From Methanosarcina sp. MSH10X1 (GTDB lineage: Archaea > Halobacteriota > Methanosarcinia > Methanosarcinales > Methanosarcinaceae), in the NCBI RefSeq assembly GCF_004099695.1, contig NZ_SCHL01000006.1, positions 62,001 to 126,000 on the forward strand: 64,000 nt of DNA. The letters are read 5' to 3'. A model generated the notes under the pieces. The model made no database searches. It was not told the origin of the DNA and worked only from the letters and a program-made list of their open reading frames with translations. Shown here in pieces: positions 43,727-52,646 of the stretch. The position numbers and the translations under genes are program-made. The first letter of the stretch is position 1, and the number at the start of each line of letters is the position of its first letter.

Positions 43727-44382
43727 ATGAGTCCATCTCAAAACTAATGTTGTCTTGAAATTATGAATATGATAGTTTGTCATTCCGTGAAATCGCTGAT
43801 GTTCTCTGGAAAACCAACTATGTCTTCCTCCACAGAAACCACATACAAGAAGGCCACGTGCAAATATGTGAAAGTTAATGAACGGTATTTTGTATATCGT
43901 TATTAATGAGCTTATCCCCTCAGAATTATGGGTAGTGTGGAGATTTTTCTGCAAAATTGCATTTGGCTAAACTGAAAAGATACAGAGGTTTTGAGACAAA
44001 AACTGTGTATTCGAATTCATTTTATTTGTGCGAAATTAAAAAAGAAAAATTTTCCTTGAAGGAGAATGTAATTTTTTTGTGACCTTATTATAAATCTTTA
44101 TTATAAGATTAAGTTACTTCATTTAAACACAAGTTCATTTAAAAAAGTAAAAATATTAGTTTTTATAAGTTATTTATTCGTTTTTCTTAAAATTGAAGAG
44201 TTTTATAAAAAACTTAGTTACCCAATTAGGGGAAGGTTAATTCTAAAATTAACTCACGACCAGCAAAGGAATGATTTTCGAATGAAGTAATAAAACTAGT
44301 CCTGAAATCTGCTTTTTGTTATTTATTGCTTACTTTGTTGGTGTCAGGAAATAAGTAAAACATAAACAATGGAGTGTAGTGC
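43727..44382 (+). other. Intergenic, AT-rich, possible mobile-element trace
   Basis: 656 bp without a supported gene. Just after the hemK2 stop, TGAGTCCATCTCAAAAC resembles the TGAGCCTATCCCAAAA end near 54633, so an insertion-element trace is possible. 44060-44240 is very AT-rich. Confidence 0.4.
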
Positions 44383-45447
44383 GTGGTATCAAAGACAACT
44401 ATGAATATAGTGATCGGTATTCTCCTTTTTTGTCTCGGAGCGATTGTGACAATTGGCTTCCTCGCATCTTCTGGTGGTGACAATCAAGCATCGGCTTCAA
44501 ATGCAGTACAAGCAGGCAACGTAAATGCTAATACACCTGCAGCAACTGTAGCTACACCATATACGGGTGTTTTTCAATATTGTAAAGGCTCTTTTCAGGT
44601 GAGCCCATCTGAAAAAAATAGTCTTGTTGTTTTTTTACTTTACATAAACAATAACGGAGATAAAACATATTCAATTGATCAGAACAATTGGGATTTAGAG
44701 ATCAATGGTAAGACTTATAGTGCTTATATGTCATCAGACTTCAAAAATTCAGACAAAGATACTCTTTCCTATGTCAAACCCGGCAACGAAGCTTCGGCGA
44801 CTTTTGCGTATAAAGTCGATGGTAATGTTGAAGTTGGATCACCTATAAAATTAATATATAAAGGTATGAATAGCACATCTAACGACGTTGTTTCATGTAC
44901 AATTCAAAGTCTTGTTGACCAGTCTACAACTATAGGTCGTCTTGCTACTACAGGTATACCAGTTTCCAAGAACAGTGCAAGCAAAACACCAGCAGACAAA
45001 GAAGCAGATACAGAATCAGGAGGTATACACCCCAGTGAAGAGACAATTGACAATGCAGATACCAGCGAAAGTACAAAGTCTGCAGACAGTTCGACTCATA
45101 ACATTTTCGATTACTGCACATGGCAAGCCGAAACCACAAAAAAAATAGGTGAGTATAGCGAAGCACCAGAAAACAAAAACTATGTATTAGTCACTCTAAA
45201 AATAAATAATACTGGTGACCAAACATATTCAACCAATCCGGGTTATTGGCACTTGAAAATTGGCGATATGTACTATCAACATGATAGTTCAACATATGAC
45301 AGTTCTTTGAACCACATGACAACGGACGTTGGACCTGGTGGCAAAATAACAACTAAAATAGCATATCTCGTGGATGTAGAACCGTCAATTAGTGATCTGG
45401 ATATGTATTATGACGGTCCTGGATCGGATGGAACTATATACTCATAA
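44383..45447 (+). CDS. Membrane-anchored protein with two DUF4352-like domains
   Basis: 354 residues. An N-terminal helix (MNIVIGILLFCLGAIVTIG) anchors it to the membrane. Two Ig-like domains of the DUF4352 type follow (about 60-175 and 245-354), each with the pattern L-x-N-N-G-D-K/Q-T-Y-S, W-x-L-K/E-I-x-G and a P-G-x-x-A/I-T transition (YVKPGNEASATFAY; DVGPGGKITTKIAY). A Ser/Thr/Lys-rich linker joins them. GTG start with GGAG 8 bases upstream. Extracellular, function unknown. Confidence 0.75.
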   Translation: MVSKTTMNIVIGILLFCLGAIVTIGFLASSGGDNQASASNAVQAGNVNANTPAATVATPYTGVFQYCKGSFQVSPSEKNSLVVFLLYINNNGDKTYSIDQNNWDLEINGKTYSAYMSSDFKNSDKDTLSYVKPGNEASATFAYKVDGNVEVGSPIKLIYKGMNSTSNDVVSCTIQSLVDQSTTIGRLATTGIPVSKNSASKTPADKEADTESGGIHPSEETIDNADTSESTKSADSSTHNIFDYCTWQAETTKKIGEYSEAPENKNYVLVTLKINNTGDQTYSTNPGYWHLKIGDMYYQHDSSTYDSSLNHMTTDVGPGGKITTKIAYLVDVEPSISDLDMYYDGPGSDGTIYS

Positions 45448-45953
45448 CCTGATACAAAACCTTGAAAAGCTAGGAGGTGTGGATGATCAAATTCCTCCTA
45501 TTTTCCCTTTATAAAAGGAATTTGAAAATAAAATTTTGCATATAAGTTTTATTATTAAATTGTTAATATCTTGATGGAGTTTCCAGCCTAACAGTTTCTT
45601 GTTTTTCATTTACTAAAAAAAGTCTATTCTATCATTACTGAAGTCCGGAATAAAAAACTGAAAACAAAACCAAGTGTGTTGCTGGAAATATTGACCAATT
45701 AGAAAGGACGGCTAAAGTATCCTTGCTACTAAATCTAGGATTAATGATATCTTTGAGGACTTTCCAAGGAAAGCAAATTCATTATTAGTTTTTTTACATC
45801 CCAAGTTCTATATTCTATTAATGAATTAATAATCCTCCCAAATTAATACTTTCTCGAATTAATCACATTCAAGAAAATATAGTTAAAACTGGCAGATTGT
45901 GAACGCTCTCGACATGAAGGCGTTTGCATGGATTAACTGGAGATAAAAACTGG
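45448..45953 (+). other. Intergenic before the P-type ATPase
   Basis: 506 bp. Contains the hairpin at 45471-45500. The rest is AT-rich with only short frames; the segment 45740-45830 reads as an open stretch without start and is left out. Confidence 0.4.
45471..45500 (+). terminator. Hairpin after the DUF4352-like gene
   Basis: TAGGAGG and CCTCCTA arms (perfect 7 bp) with a 16-base loop, followed by TTTTCCCTTT. 23 bases after the stop. Confidence 0.55.
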
Positions 45954-48611
45954 ATGTTCTATGATGAAGCCGCTGATGCGGTTCTTAAAACCCTGAACAC
46001 GTCCGAGACCGGGCTGAGTTCGGGAGAAACGGAGAATCGGCTTGAAAAATACGGAAAAAACGAACTTAAAGAAGAAGAAAAGACTTCGGTTGTAAAACTT
46101 TTTCTTTCCCAGTTCAAGAGTTTCCTTATTCTGATTTTGATGGCTGCGGCACTGGTTTCCGCTTTCTTAGGGGAGCTTGTTGACGCTTTTGTGATACTGT
46201 TTACTGTAATCCTTGCCGGCGTGCTTGGTTTTGTTCAGGAATACAGGGCAGAAGAGTCAATTAAACTTTTGAAATCATTGACCAGCCCCGAAGCTCTGGT
46301 TGTAAGGGACGGGAAAGAGGTAAAAATTCCCTCTTCTCTGCTCGTTCCTGGCGACATTCTGATCTTGCAGGCAGGAGACAGGATTCCTGCGGATGCAAGA
46401 CTTCTTGAAGCTCTTTCTCTTAAGATAGACGAATCATCCCTTACAGGAGAATCCGTTGCTGTAGAAAAAAGCACTGAGGTTTTCCCTACCGAAACCCCTC
46501 AGCCTGACAGGAAAAATATGGTTTACACCGGAACTTCGGTCACTTACGGCAGGGGAAAAGCCGTTATTACGGCAACAGGTATGAGTACGGCTTTCGGGAA
46601 ACTTGCCGGGCTTCTGGGAGAAATCGAGAGGGAGAGAACCCCCCTTCAGGATAAACTTGACCAGTTCGGGCGCTGGCTCGGAACTGCAACCCTTATAGTT
46701 GTCGCTTTTGTGGCTGTACTCGGAATCTTCCAGGGCTTCGATCCCTTTGAGATGTTTCTCTGGGGAGTTGCCCTTGCGGTTGCCGCAATTCCGGAAGCTC
46801 TTCCCGCAGTCGTAACAGTCGGGCTTGCGCTTGGTGTCCGGAGAATGGTAAAAAGGCACGCGCTTGTAAGAAAGCTGCCGTCGGTAGAAACGCTTGGTTC
46901 TACCAATATCATCTGTACCGACAAGACCGGGACGCTTACCCAGAACAAGATGACAGTTGAGAAAGTATACGTTAACGGAACTCTCTTAAACGTTACAGGC
47001 GAGGGATACAAACCGATTGGAGATTTCTTCAGCGGAGATGTACCTGCTTCTGAGGATGTGCACCTTCACAGGCTGCTGGTTGCCGGAACGCTCTGTAACG
47101 ATGCAGGGCTGGTTGAGGAAAACGGAGTATGGGATATTACAGGCGACCCTACAGAGGGTGCTCTTGTAGTCGCAGCAGCTAAAGAGGGCATCTGGAAAAA
47201 CGCCCTTGAGGAGAAGCACAGGCGGAAAGGAGAAGTCCCATTCTCTTCCGAGAGGAAGATGATGACTACCCTTAACAGCTCCGAAGATGGGCTGTATGCA
47301 TATTCCAAAGGAGCTCCTGAGGTTATTCTTGCTTCCTGTACGAAGATTTTCCTTGGAGGGCATGAGGAAGAGTTAACCCCTGAAAGAAAACAGGAAATTC
47401 TCGATGTCTTAAACGACCTAGCAAACCAGACGCTTCGAGTCATGGGTTTTGCCTACCGCAAAGTTCCTGAGGATATCATTGCTGAAGAAGCTGAAAAGGA
47501 AATGGTTTTTGCAGGGCTTATGGGTATGCGTGACCCCCCGAGAGAGGAGGTAAAGGTTGCGATTGCTACATGTACCAGTGCAGGAATCCAGACCGTAATG
47601 ATTACGGGCGACCACAAGACCACGGCTTTTGCAATTGCCAGAGAACTCGGAATTTATCGGGAAGGAGATCTTGTTCTTACAGGTATCGAGCTGGATGCCC
47701 TTGATAATAAAGAATTTGAAGAGATCGTGGAGAAAGTCTCGGTCTATGCAAGGGTGTATCCCGAGCACAAGCTCAAGGTTGTTGAGGCTCTCAAGAAAAA
47801 GGGATACATAGTTGCAATGACCGGAGACGGGGTAAATGATGCTCCTGCCCTCAAAGCCGCAGATATGGGCATTGCAATGGGCATTACAGGCACGGACGTC
47901 AGCAAGGAAGCGTCCAGCATGATCCTGACCGACGATAATTTCGCATCCATCGTGTCGGCAGTGGAAGAGGGCCGGAATATATTGAAAAATATCAAAAACT
48001 TCATTGCCTACGGCCTCACCTGCCACATAGGAGTGGTTCTTATTGTCCTTGCAGGAGTGCTTGCCTGGCAGATCCTCCCTGTCATTGCAGTCCAGATTCT
48101 CTGGATCAACCTTATAACAGACGGCCTGCCGCCAATGGCGCTTTCCCTGGAAGCTCCTGACAGGGGGCTTATGAAGCAGAAACCCATAAGATCAAAAGAA
48201 GGGCTCGTTTCAAAAAGAATGCTTATAGCCAGTCTCGGACTTGGACTTTTGATTGCAGTCCAGTCGCTTGGAGTCCTTTACTGGGCTCTCGGTAACGGAG
48301 TGCCCCTTCCGAAGATCCAGACTCTGATCTTTACTCTGGTTGTCATTTCCCTGATGTTTAATGCCTTTAACTGGCGCTCGGAGAGATATTCGATCTTTTC
48401 CCTGGGGATCTTTACCAACAGATCCCTTATCTATGCCGTATTAAGCACAATAATCCTGCAGCTTGCTGCAATCTATGTGCCTTTCATGCAAATGGCTTTC
48501 AGGACTGTTCCCCTCGCGCTTTCCGACTGGGCAATGATAATTCCGCTTGCTTCAACCACCCTTATAGTCATGGAGTTTACGAAATATCTGGAATGGAGAG
48601 TACACAGGTAA
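45954..48611 (+). CDS. Ca2+-type cation-transporting P-type ATPase
   Basis: 885 residues, a P2A (SERCA/PMR1-like) pump. Order: N-terminal cation-ATPase domain, helices M1-M2, actuator domain with SLTGESVAVEK, M3-M4 with the ion-site motif IPEALPAVVT, phosphorylation site CTDKTGTLTQNKMT, nucleotide domain with YSKGAPEVIL, hinge MTGDGVNDAPALKAADMGIA, and M5-M10 with LWINLITDGLPPMALSLE holding further ion ligands. The P-E-A-L-P motif (Ala where Gly is usual) still fits Ca2+/Mn2+ pumps. ATG 45954 is preferred to TTG 45924. Monocistronic. Confidence 0.93.
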   Translation: MFYDEAADAVLKTLNTSETGLSSGETENRLEKYGKNELKEEEKTSVVKLFLSQFKSFLILILMAAALVSAFLGELVDAFVILFTVILAGVLGFVQEYRAEESIKLLKSLTSPEALVVRDGKEVKIPSSLLVPGDILILQAGDRIPADARLLEALSLKIDESSLTGESVAVEKSTEVFPTETPQPDRKNMVYTGTSVTYGRGKAVITATGMSTAFGKLAGLLGEIERERTPLQDKLDQFGRWLGTATLIVVAFVAVLGIFQGFDPFEMFLWGVALAVAAIPEALPAVVTVGLALGVRRMVKRHALVRKLPSVETLGSTNIICTDKTGTLTQNKMTVEKVYVNGTLLNVTGEGYKPIGDFFSGDVPASEDVHLHRLLVAGTLCNDAGLVEENGVWDITGDPTEGALVVAAAKEGIWKNALEEKHRRKGEVPFSSERKMMTTLNSSEDGLYAYSKGAPEVILASCTKIFLGGHEEELTPERKQEILDVLNDLANQTLRVMGFAYRKVPEDIIAEEAEKEMVFAGLMGMRDPPREEVKVAIATCTSAGIQTVMITGDHKTTAFAIARELGIYREGDLVLTGIELDALDNKEFEEIVEKVSVYARVYPEHKLKVVEALKKKGYIVAMTGDGVNDAPALKAADMGIAMGITGTDVSKEASSMILTDDNFASIVSAVEEGRNILKNIKNFIAYGLTCHIGVVLIVLAGVLAWQILPVIAVQILWINLITDGLPPMALSLEAPDRGLMKQKPIRSKEGLVSKRMLIASLGLGLLIAVQSLGVLYWALGNGVPLPKIQTLIFTLVVISLMFNAFNWRSERYSIFSLGIFTNRSLIYAVLSTIILQLAAIYVPFMQMAFRTVPLALSDWAMIIPLASTTLIVMEFTKYLEWRVHR

Positions 48612-48889
48612 AATTAGGAAACAGGGTTTGCTTTTAAGCAGCCCTGTTCAATTTTATGTTTTTAATTTTATATTTTTTTAGAAACTGAAGGCTTTTTTAT
48701 TTAGTTAACCTGATTCTTCTGAACTTCTATAATTATAGTGTCCGGACTGAACTTTTCTGTGCCCTTTATAAGAAGTTTGGAATAAACTTAAACCGCCGCA
48801 GTGCAGAAAATACAAAACAGCGATAAAAGAGATAAATAAAAATTCTCCTGTAATCATATATAGAACAAAAACAATAAGTATTGAACATT

Positions 48890-49759
48890 ATGACCCCAGT
48901 AGAAAGGGTAAATCCCATCTGCCCGGAATTCTGCCCGGAATTTATCGTAGGTATCGAGCCTCCAGCCGACAGGACGGAAAAAGCGCTCTGGTTTATTTTC
49001 CGGGGACGTGAGATTCTCCTCAGGCTTAATAAAAATCCCGGAGCAATTCCCAGGCTGCTAAATTTTGAGGAACTCGGGCTTCCGGGAATAAGGGAACAGT
49101 ATCTCGGAACGCTTGACGGAACCCACTGCTATTCCGTAGAGCTTCCGGAAGACTCGCAGGCGCCTGAGGGAACGAAATTTGCGGATCTCAGGCAGGCATA
49201 TTCCGAAATGAATGAGAAGTGCTTTGCGCTTGTTAATAAAGCCGTTCAGGTCATGGAATGGGACAGGACGAATCAATTTTGCAGCCGGTGCGGGACAAAA
49301 ACCCTGCAAAAGCCCGGAGAAAGGGGAAAAGAGTGTCCTGACTGCGGGGAGCTTTTCTATCCCAGAATCTCGCCTGCCGTGATCGTGCTTATCCGGAAAG
49401 AGCATGAAATCTTACTTGCAAGGTCGCCAAGTTTCCCGCAATGCCTGTATGGTTTAATAGCCGGTTTTGTCGAGCCCGGAGAATCCGCCGAAGCTGCTGT
49501 TGTCAGGGAAATCAGGGAAGAAGTGGGAATCGAGGTTAAAAATATCAACTATTTCGGGACACAGGCATGGCCATTTCCGAATTCTCTTATGATCGGGTTT
49601 ACTGCGGAGTACAGTTCAGGGGATATCCAGCCCGATGGGCTTGAGATCGATGACGCAAAATGGTTCCCTGCCGGAGACCTGCCTGTCCTGCCTGGAAAAA
49701 TAAGCATTGCAAGAAAGCTGATTGACCATTTCCTTAAAGAAGAAGGGATGGAAGTTTAA
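48890..49759 (+). CDS. nudC: NAD+ diphosphatase NudC-like Nudix hydrolase
   Basis: 289 residues. An N-terminal beta domain, a zinc ribbon C-S-R-C-G...C-P-D-C-G near residues 125-148, the Nudix box GFVEPGESAEAAVVREIREE with VGIEV, and the NADH-specific WPFPNSLMIGF segment mark it as NudC, which cleaves NAD(H) and can remove NAD caps from RNA. TTG 48881 is a possible earlier start; no ribosome site is visible and a TATA-like TCATATATAG lies about 30 bases upstream, so a leaderless message is likely. Confidence 0.92.
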   Translation: MTPVERVNPICPEFCPEFIVGIEPPADRTEKALWFIFRGREILLRLNKNPGAIPRLLNFEELGLPGIREQYLGTLDGTHCYSVELPEDSQAPEGTKFADLRQAYSEMNEKCFALVNKAVQVMEWDRTNQFCSRCGTKTLQKPGERGKECPDCGELFYPRISPAVIVLIRKEHEILLARSPSFPQCLYGLIAGFVEPGESAEAAVVREIREEVGIEVKNINYFGTQAWPFPNSLMIGFTAEYSSGDIQPDGLEIDDAKWFPAGDLPVLPGKISIARKLIDHFLKEEGMEV

Positions 49760-49864
49760 AACGGATTCATATTTGATTCAGAGTTTTATTCATCCTACTG
49801 CAACCTTTTTCTATTTTATATCTTTTTCAGAATATTCATCTGACTTACGGTATGCCCTATCTTC

Positions 49865-50124
49865 TCAATATACATCGTCATGATGTCCGTAATATTCCAG
49901 AATAACAATATTTTCTTTTTCATCCACTGAAACATCAAAACAAAATGAGAATCAATATGCACCCTTTTCCAGTGATTGAGAGGAGACCTCAAATTTTTGT
50001 ACCTATGAGGATCCTGAAGAATTTCATTTACCTTGCTAAATATGATTTCAACTTGCTTTTTGTCTTTTTTTGCTAGCTTCTCGACAATTTTTTGAACTTC
50101 TGGTCTCACTTGTAGTCGATACAT
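49865..50124 (-). pseudogene. RelE-family toxin, frameshifted
   Basis: The first 67 or so codons read as a normal RelE-like toxin (QVRPEVQKIVEKLAKKDKKQ, then NEILQDPHRYKNLR and RVHIDSHFVLMF). One T appears to be missing (plus strand AAA at 49930-49932, where AAAA would be expected). Restoring it gives S-V-D-E-K-E-N-I-V-I-L-E-Y-Y-G-H-H-D-D-V-Y and a stop at 49865, matching the ending of the intact paralogue at 63266. As it stands, the protein has a foreign tail from that point. Follows the DUF2683 gene by 6 bp. Probably inactive toxin; a sequencing error is the alternative. Confidence 0.82.
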
Positions 50125-50130
50125 GTAAGA

Positions 50131-50370
50131 TCAACAGTCGAGCACTTTTTTCCAATTCTCAACCGTTCCTACATCGATAGGTTCCTGTTTCATGATTTCC
50201 TGAGCCTTTTCAATAAACTCAGGCCTGAGTTCAGGCTCCATAATTTCTTTTTCATATTCGACTGCCATATGCATTATAGCAGCACTTTTGTCTTTCAAGC
50301 CGTATTTGGCTTTTATGATGTTAAGTATCCTGTTTGTTTTTTCATCAATATTGATCATTGCCTGGACCAT
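50131..50370 (-). CDS. DUF2683 family antitoxin-like protein
   Basis: 79 residues from ATG 50370. MVQAMINIDEKTNRILNIIK at the N-terminus (ribbon-helix-helix-like), KYGLKDKSAAIMHMAVEYEK, then an acidic tail ELRPEFIEKAQEIMKQEP. DUF2683 proteins are common in Methanosarcina and precede RelE-like genes, so an antitoxin role is likely. Paralogue at 63532. Its promoter holds a strong inverted repeat at 50374-50401. Confidence 0.8.
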   Translation of the reverse strand: MVQAMINIDEKTNRILNIIKAKYGLKDKSAAIMHMAVEYEKEIMEPELRPEFIEKAQEIMKQEPIDVGTVENWKKVLDC

Positions 50371-50373
50371 GAA

Positions 50374-50401
50374 GTATACACCATATATGTATGATGTATA
50401 C
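50374..50401. promoter_or_regulatory. Inverted repeat before the DUF2683 gene
   Basis: GTATACACCATA - TATG - TATGATGTATAC: 12-bp arms matching at 11 positions, 4-base spacer, starting 3 bases before the antitoxin ATG. Likely the operator for antitoxin autoregulation. Confidence 0.6.
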
Positions 50402-50542
50402 ATTGAATAAATGTTTAATGGTAATCCTCACTATAAACAAGAAGATTAAAAGAAGGATGTTTGGCTGTTATTGCTCAGATATATTAAAAATGCATTATAA
50501 AATGTAACAGAGGAAGAAACTCAACCTCAAATTCTAAAACAT

Positions 50543-51268
50543 TTAAGATTTCTTCCTCATTTTCTTCTCAGGTTCCACAGGCTCGGTTAAAAAGAATCCA
50601 GATGATGTGAAATCCTTGATAGCCATTTTGTGAGATTTCTCACTGGAAGAAATAGCAGGAATGATGAACCGGAAAAACTCACTTGTATACTGCTCGTAGC
50701 TGAACCCCTCAGCCTCGATCACCAGTTTCCATTTATTTTCCATTGACAGGATACCCATGAAGGAGATCATGAGGTACATCGAGGTAAGGAACGGATCGAG
50801 ATCGGCGCGGATTGTACCGTCATCAATACCTTCCCGGATCGCATCCCGCAGGATCAAACGGCAGGCACCGTATCCCTTTCCGATCTCAGCAGTACACGGG
50901 TTCTCTTTGGAAAAACGCTCGGAACCGTAAAAATGGATCATTCGAAGATAATCCGGGTATTCCTGTGCAAACCGGTAATAAGCCTGACCCATGAGGGCTA
51001 CCTTGACAATACCAGGTACCTCTTTTTCCATGCATTCCGTGTATTTTTCCTTCAGGATCTCGATGCCACGGAGTACGATAGTAGCGTAAAGTGCCTCTTT
51101 ATTTTTAAAGTACAGATAAATGGTAGCCTTATTCAGTTCGACCTCGCGGGCGATGTCTTCCATGGAAACATCTTCATAACTTCGAGAGAAAAAGAGACGC
51201 TCGGCTGCATCAATAATCTCGGTCTTTCGCTGTTCTTTTTCTCTCTGTCTTCTATCGGCGATTCCCAT
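50543..51268 (-). CDS. TetR/AcrR family regulator
   Basis: 241 residues from ATG 51268. N-terminal TetR HTH: QRKTEIIDAAERLFFSRSYE, VSMEDIAREVELNKATIYLY, FKNKEALYATIVLRG. The C-terminal helical domain (about 80-240) should bind a ligand; nothing indicates which. It is 151 bp downstream of the EFR1 gene on the same strand and probably controls it. The upstream AT-rich TTATAATATAAAAC (minus strand, near 51308) may be its own TATA box. Confidence 0.88.
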   Translation of the reverse strand: MGIADRRQREKEQRKTEIIDAAERLFFSRSYEDVSMEDIAREVELNKATIYLYFKNKEALYATIVLRGIEILKEKYTECMEKEVPGIVKVALMGQAYYRFAQEYPDYLRMIHFYGSERFSKENPCTAEIGKGYGACRLILRDAIREGIDDGTIRADLDPFLTSMYLMISFMGILSMENKWKLVIEAEGFSYEQYTSEFFRFIIPAISSSEKSHKMAIKDFTSSGFFLTEPVEPEKKMRKKS

Positions 51269-51418
51269 AGTTCTACTCAACCTGACCCACATTTATAAAT
51301 TTGTGTTTTATATTATAACTGTCAATTATATGATTTAAGGAATGATGTATTCCAGTTTTCCGCTTTAATCAATTGGGATATATTCAGGATACATTCAGGA
51401 TATTTTCAGGTATTTTCA

Positions 51419-52219
51419 TTAGATAAAATATTCAGGCTCCTTTCGCTGGCTATAGAGCGTATGGAGACGCACTGATGCATCTTTAACCAGTCCGGGTTTC
51501 ATGGATCTGGCACTTTGCAGGCAGCTTTTGATACACGCACAGCAGGTAATGCATTTCTCCGTATCAACCAGACGGGAATTTTCTGCATCAACAGCACCGA
51601 CAGGACACACCTCTGCGCAGGTTCCACACTGCGAACACTCATCACTGACCGCGATAAAATCAACAATCCACAGTTTTGTAACTCCCCCATAAGGATAATT
51701 GCCAGGCACATGCACATCTGAAACCTCAGAGATTGACGAAACCGGTTGCAGCTTTTCACGTATTTTCTGTCCGAATGCTTCTGCATGATGCAAATCATCT
51801 TCATCCGGACGTCCCTGTGCTGTTGGTGTCTCGGAATTTGAGAATGAGTGCTCCCCGATATATGCTGCCCCGGCAATGGGAACACACCCGCATTTCATTA
51901 CAGTATTTTTCAGTTCGAGCAGTGCATCGTCATACACCCGGTTGCCGTAAACCACAACACAAACGGTCGGCGTATTATGAGCCTGAATTGCATTCAGCCA
52001 TTCATTTAATAATGCCGGCACTCTTCCCATATAAACGGGAACTCCAACAACAAGCAATTCATCTTCTGAGATCACTAATGGCTGTTTTCTTGCATCCGGT
52101 CTGGTAATATCAATTAACTCCACGGTGCCTGCATTAATACCATGCGCAATGCCCTGAACAACCGCGGCGGTTGTTCCGGTAGGTGAGAAATAGACTAATT
52201 TCACAGACTCCATTTCCAT
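51419..52219 (-). CDS. EFR1-type flavodoxin-ferredoxin fusion
   Basis: 266 residues. Flavodoxin-like N-terminus with the FMN loop YFSPTGTTAAVVQ, VGVPVYMGRVPA and VVVYGNR; C-terminal two-cluster ferredoxin with CSQCGTCAEVCPVGA and CITCCACIKSCLQSAR (the second motif has C-L where C-P is usual). Likely moves electrons between flavin and 2[4Fe-4S]; partner unknown. GGAGG 7 bases before the ATG. Upstream gene of the TetR pair. Confidence 0.88.
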   Translation of the reverse strand: MEMESVKLVYFSPTGTTAAVVQGIAHGINAGTVELIDITRPDARKQPLVISEDELLVVGVPVYMGRVPALLNEWLNAIQAHNTPTVCVVVYGNRVYDDALLELKNTVMKCGCVPIAGAAYIGEHSFSNSETPTAQGRPDEDDLHHAEAFGQKIREKLQPVSSISEVSDVHVPGNYPYGGVTKLWIVDFIAVSDECSQCGTCAEVCPVGAVDAENSRLVDTEKCITCCACIKSCLQSARSMKPGLVKDASVRLHTLYSQRKEPEYFI

Positions 52220-52646
52220 TTCATTTCCTCCGTTAACTATGTAACTCCAAGTTATAATATAACGGTTGGTAATTAAATAAATGGCGGTTAGTAAATAACT
52301 ATCAGTTAGTTTAAAATTATTTCACAAGGAAAAAATATCAGATACCTGACGGGGGGTAAAACTTTTATGATCATTACAAAAACTTTCTCTCGTAAATAAG
52401 GGCATTACCGCCTCCTTCATAAAAAACAGTCACAGAAGGATCTTTTTATTTGGCATTTGTCCCTAATATGCGCTCATTTGTAATTTTATTCAGTACCTGA
52501 ACAAGAATAAGCAAATAGAAGAGTTTAGTGAAAACACACAAAATAAAAACATTAAAAAATGTTTGTACCATCTACTTAAAATGACAAAAGAATCCAAAGT
52601 AAGTGGTTAGATTTTTTACTTTTACAAAGTTCTAAAAGGTTTGATA
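52220..52646. other. Divergent promoter region EFR1 / PEGA lipoprotein
   Basis: 427 bp. Near the EFR1 gene it has a perfect TAACT-CCA-AGTTA inverted repeat and two direct CGGTTRGTAA words; the rest, 52330-52640, is AT-rich without a frame. Confidence 0.5.
52242..52254. promoter_or_regulatory. Candidate TetR operator
   Basis: TAACT-CCA-AGTTA perfect inverted repeat, 23 bases before the EFR1 ATG and overlapping a TATA-like TTATAATATA (52252-52261). CGGTTGGTAA and CGGTTAGTAA follow at about 52263 and 52286. Confidence 0.4.

Noticed and set aside
43466-43954. 162-codon minus-strand frame over the 3' end of hemK2
   Set aside because: Most of it is antisense to a certain gene, and the rest has no known protein features.
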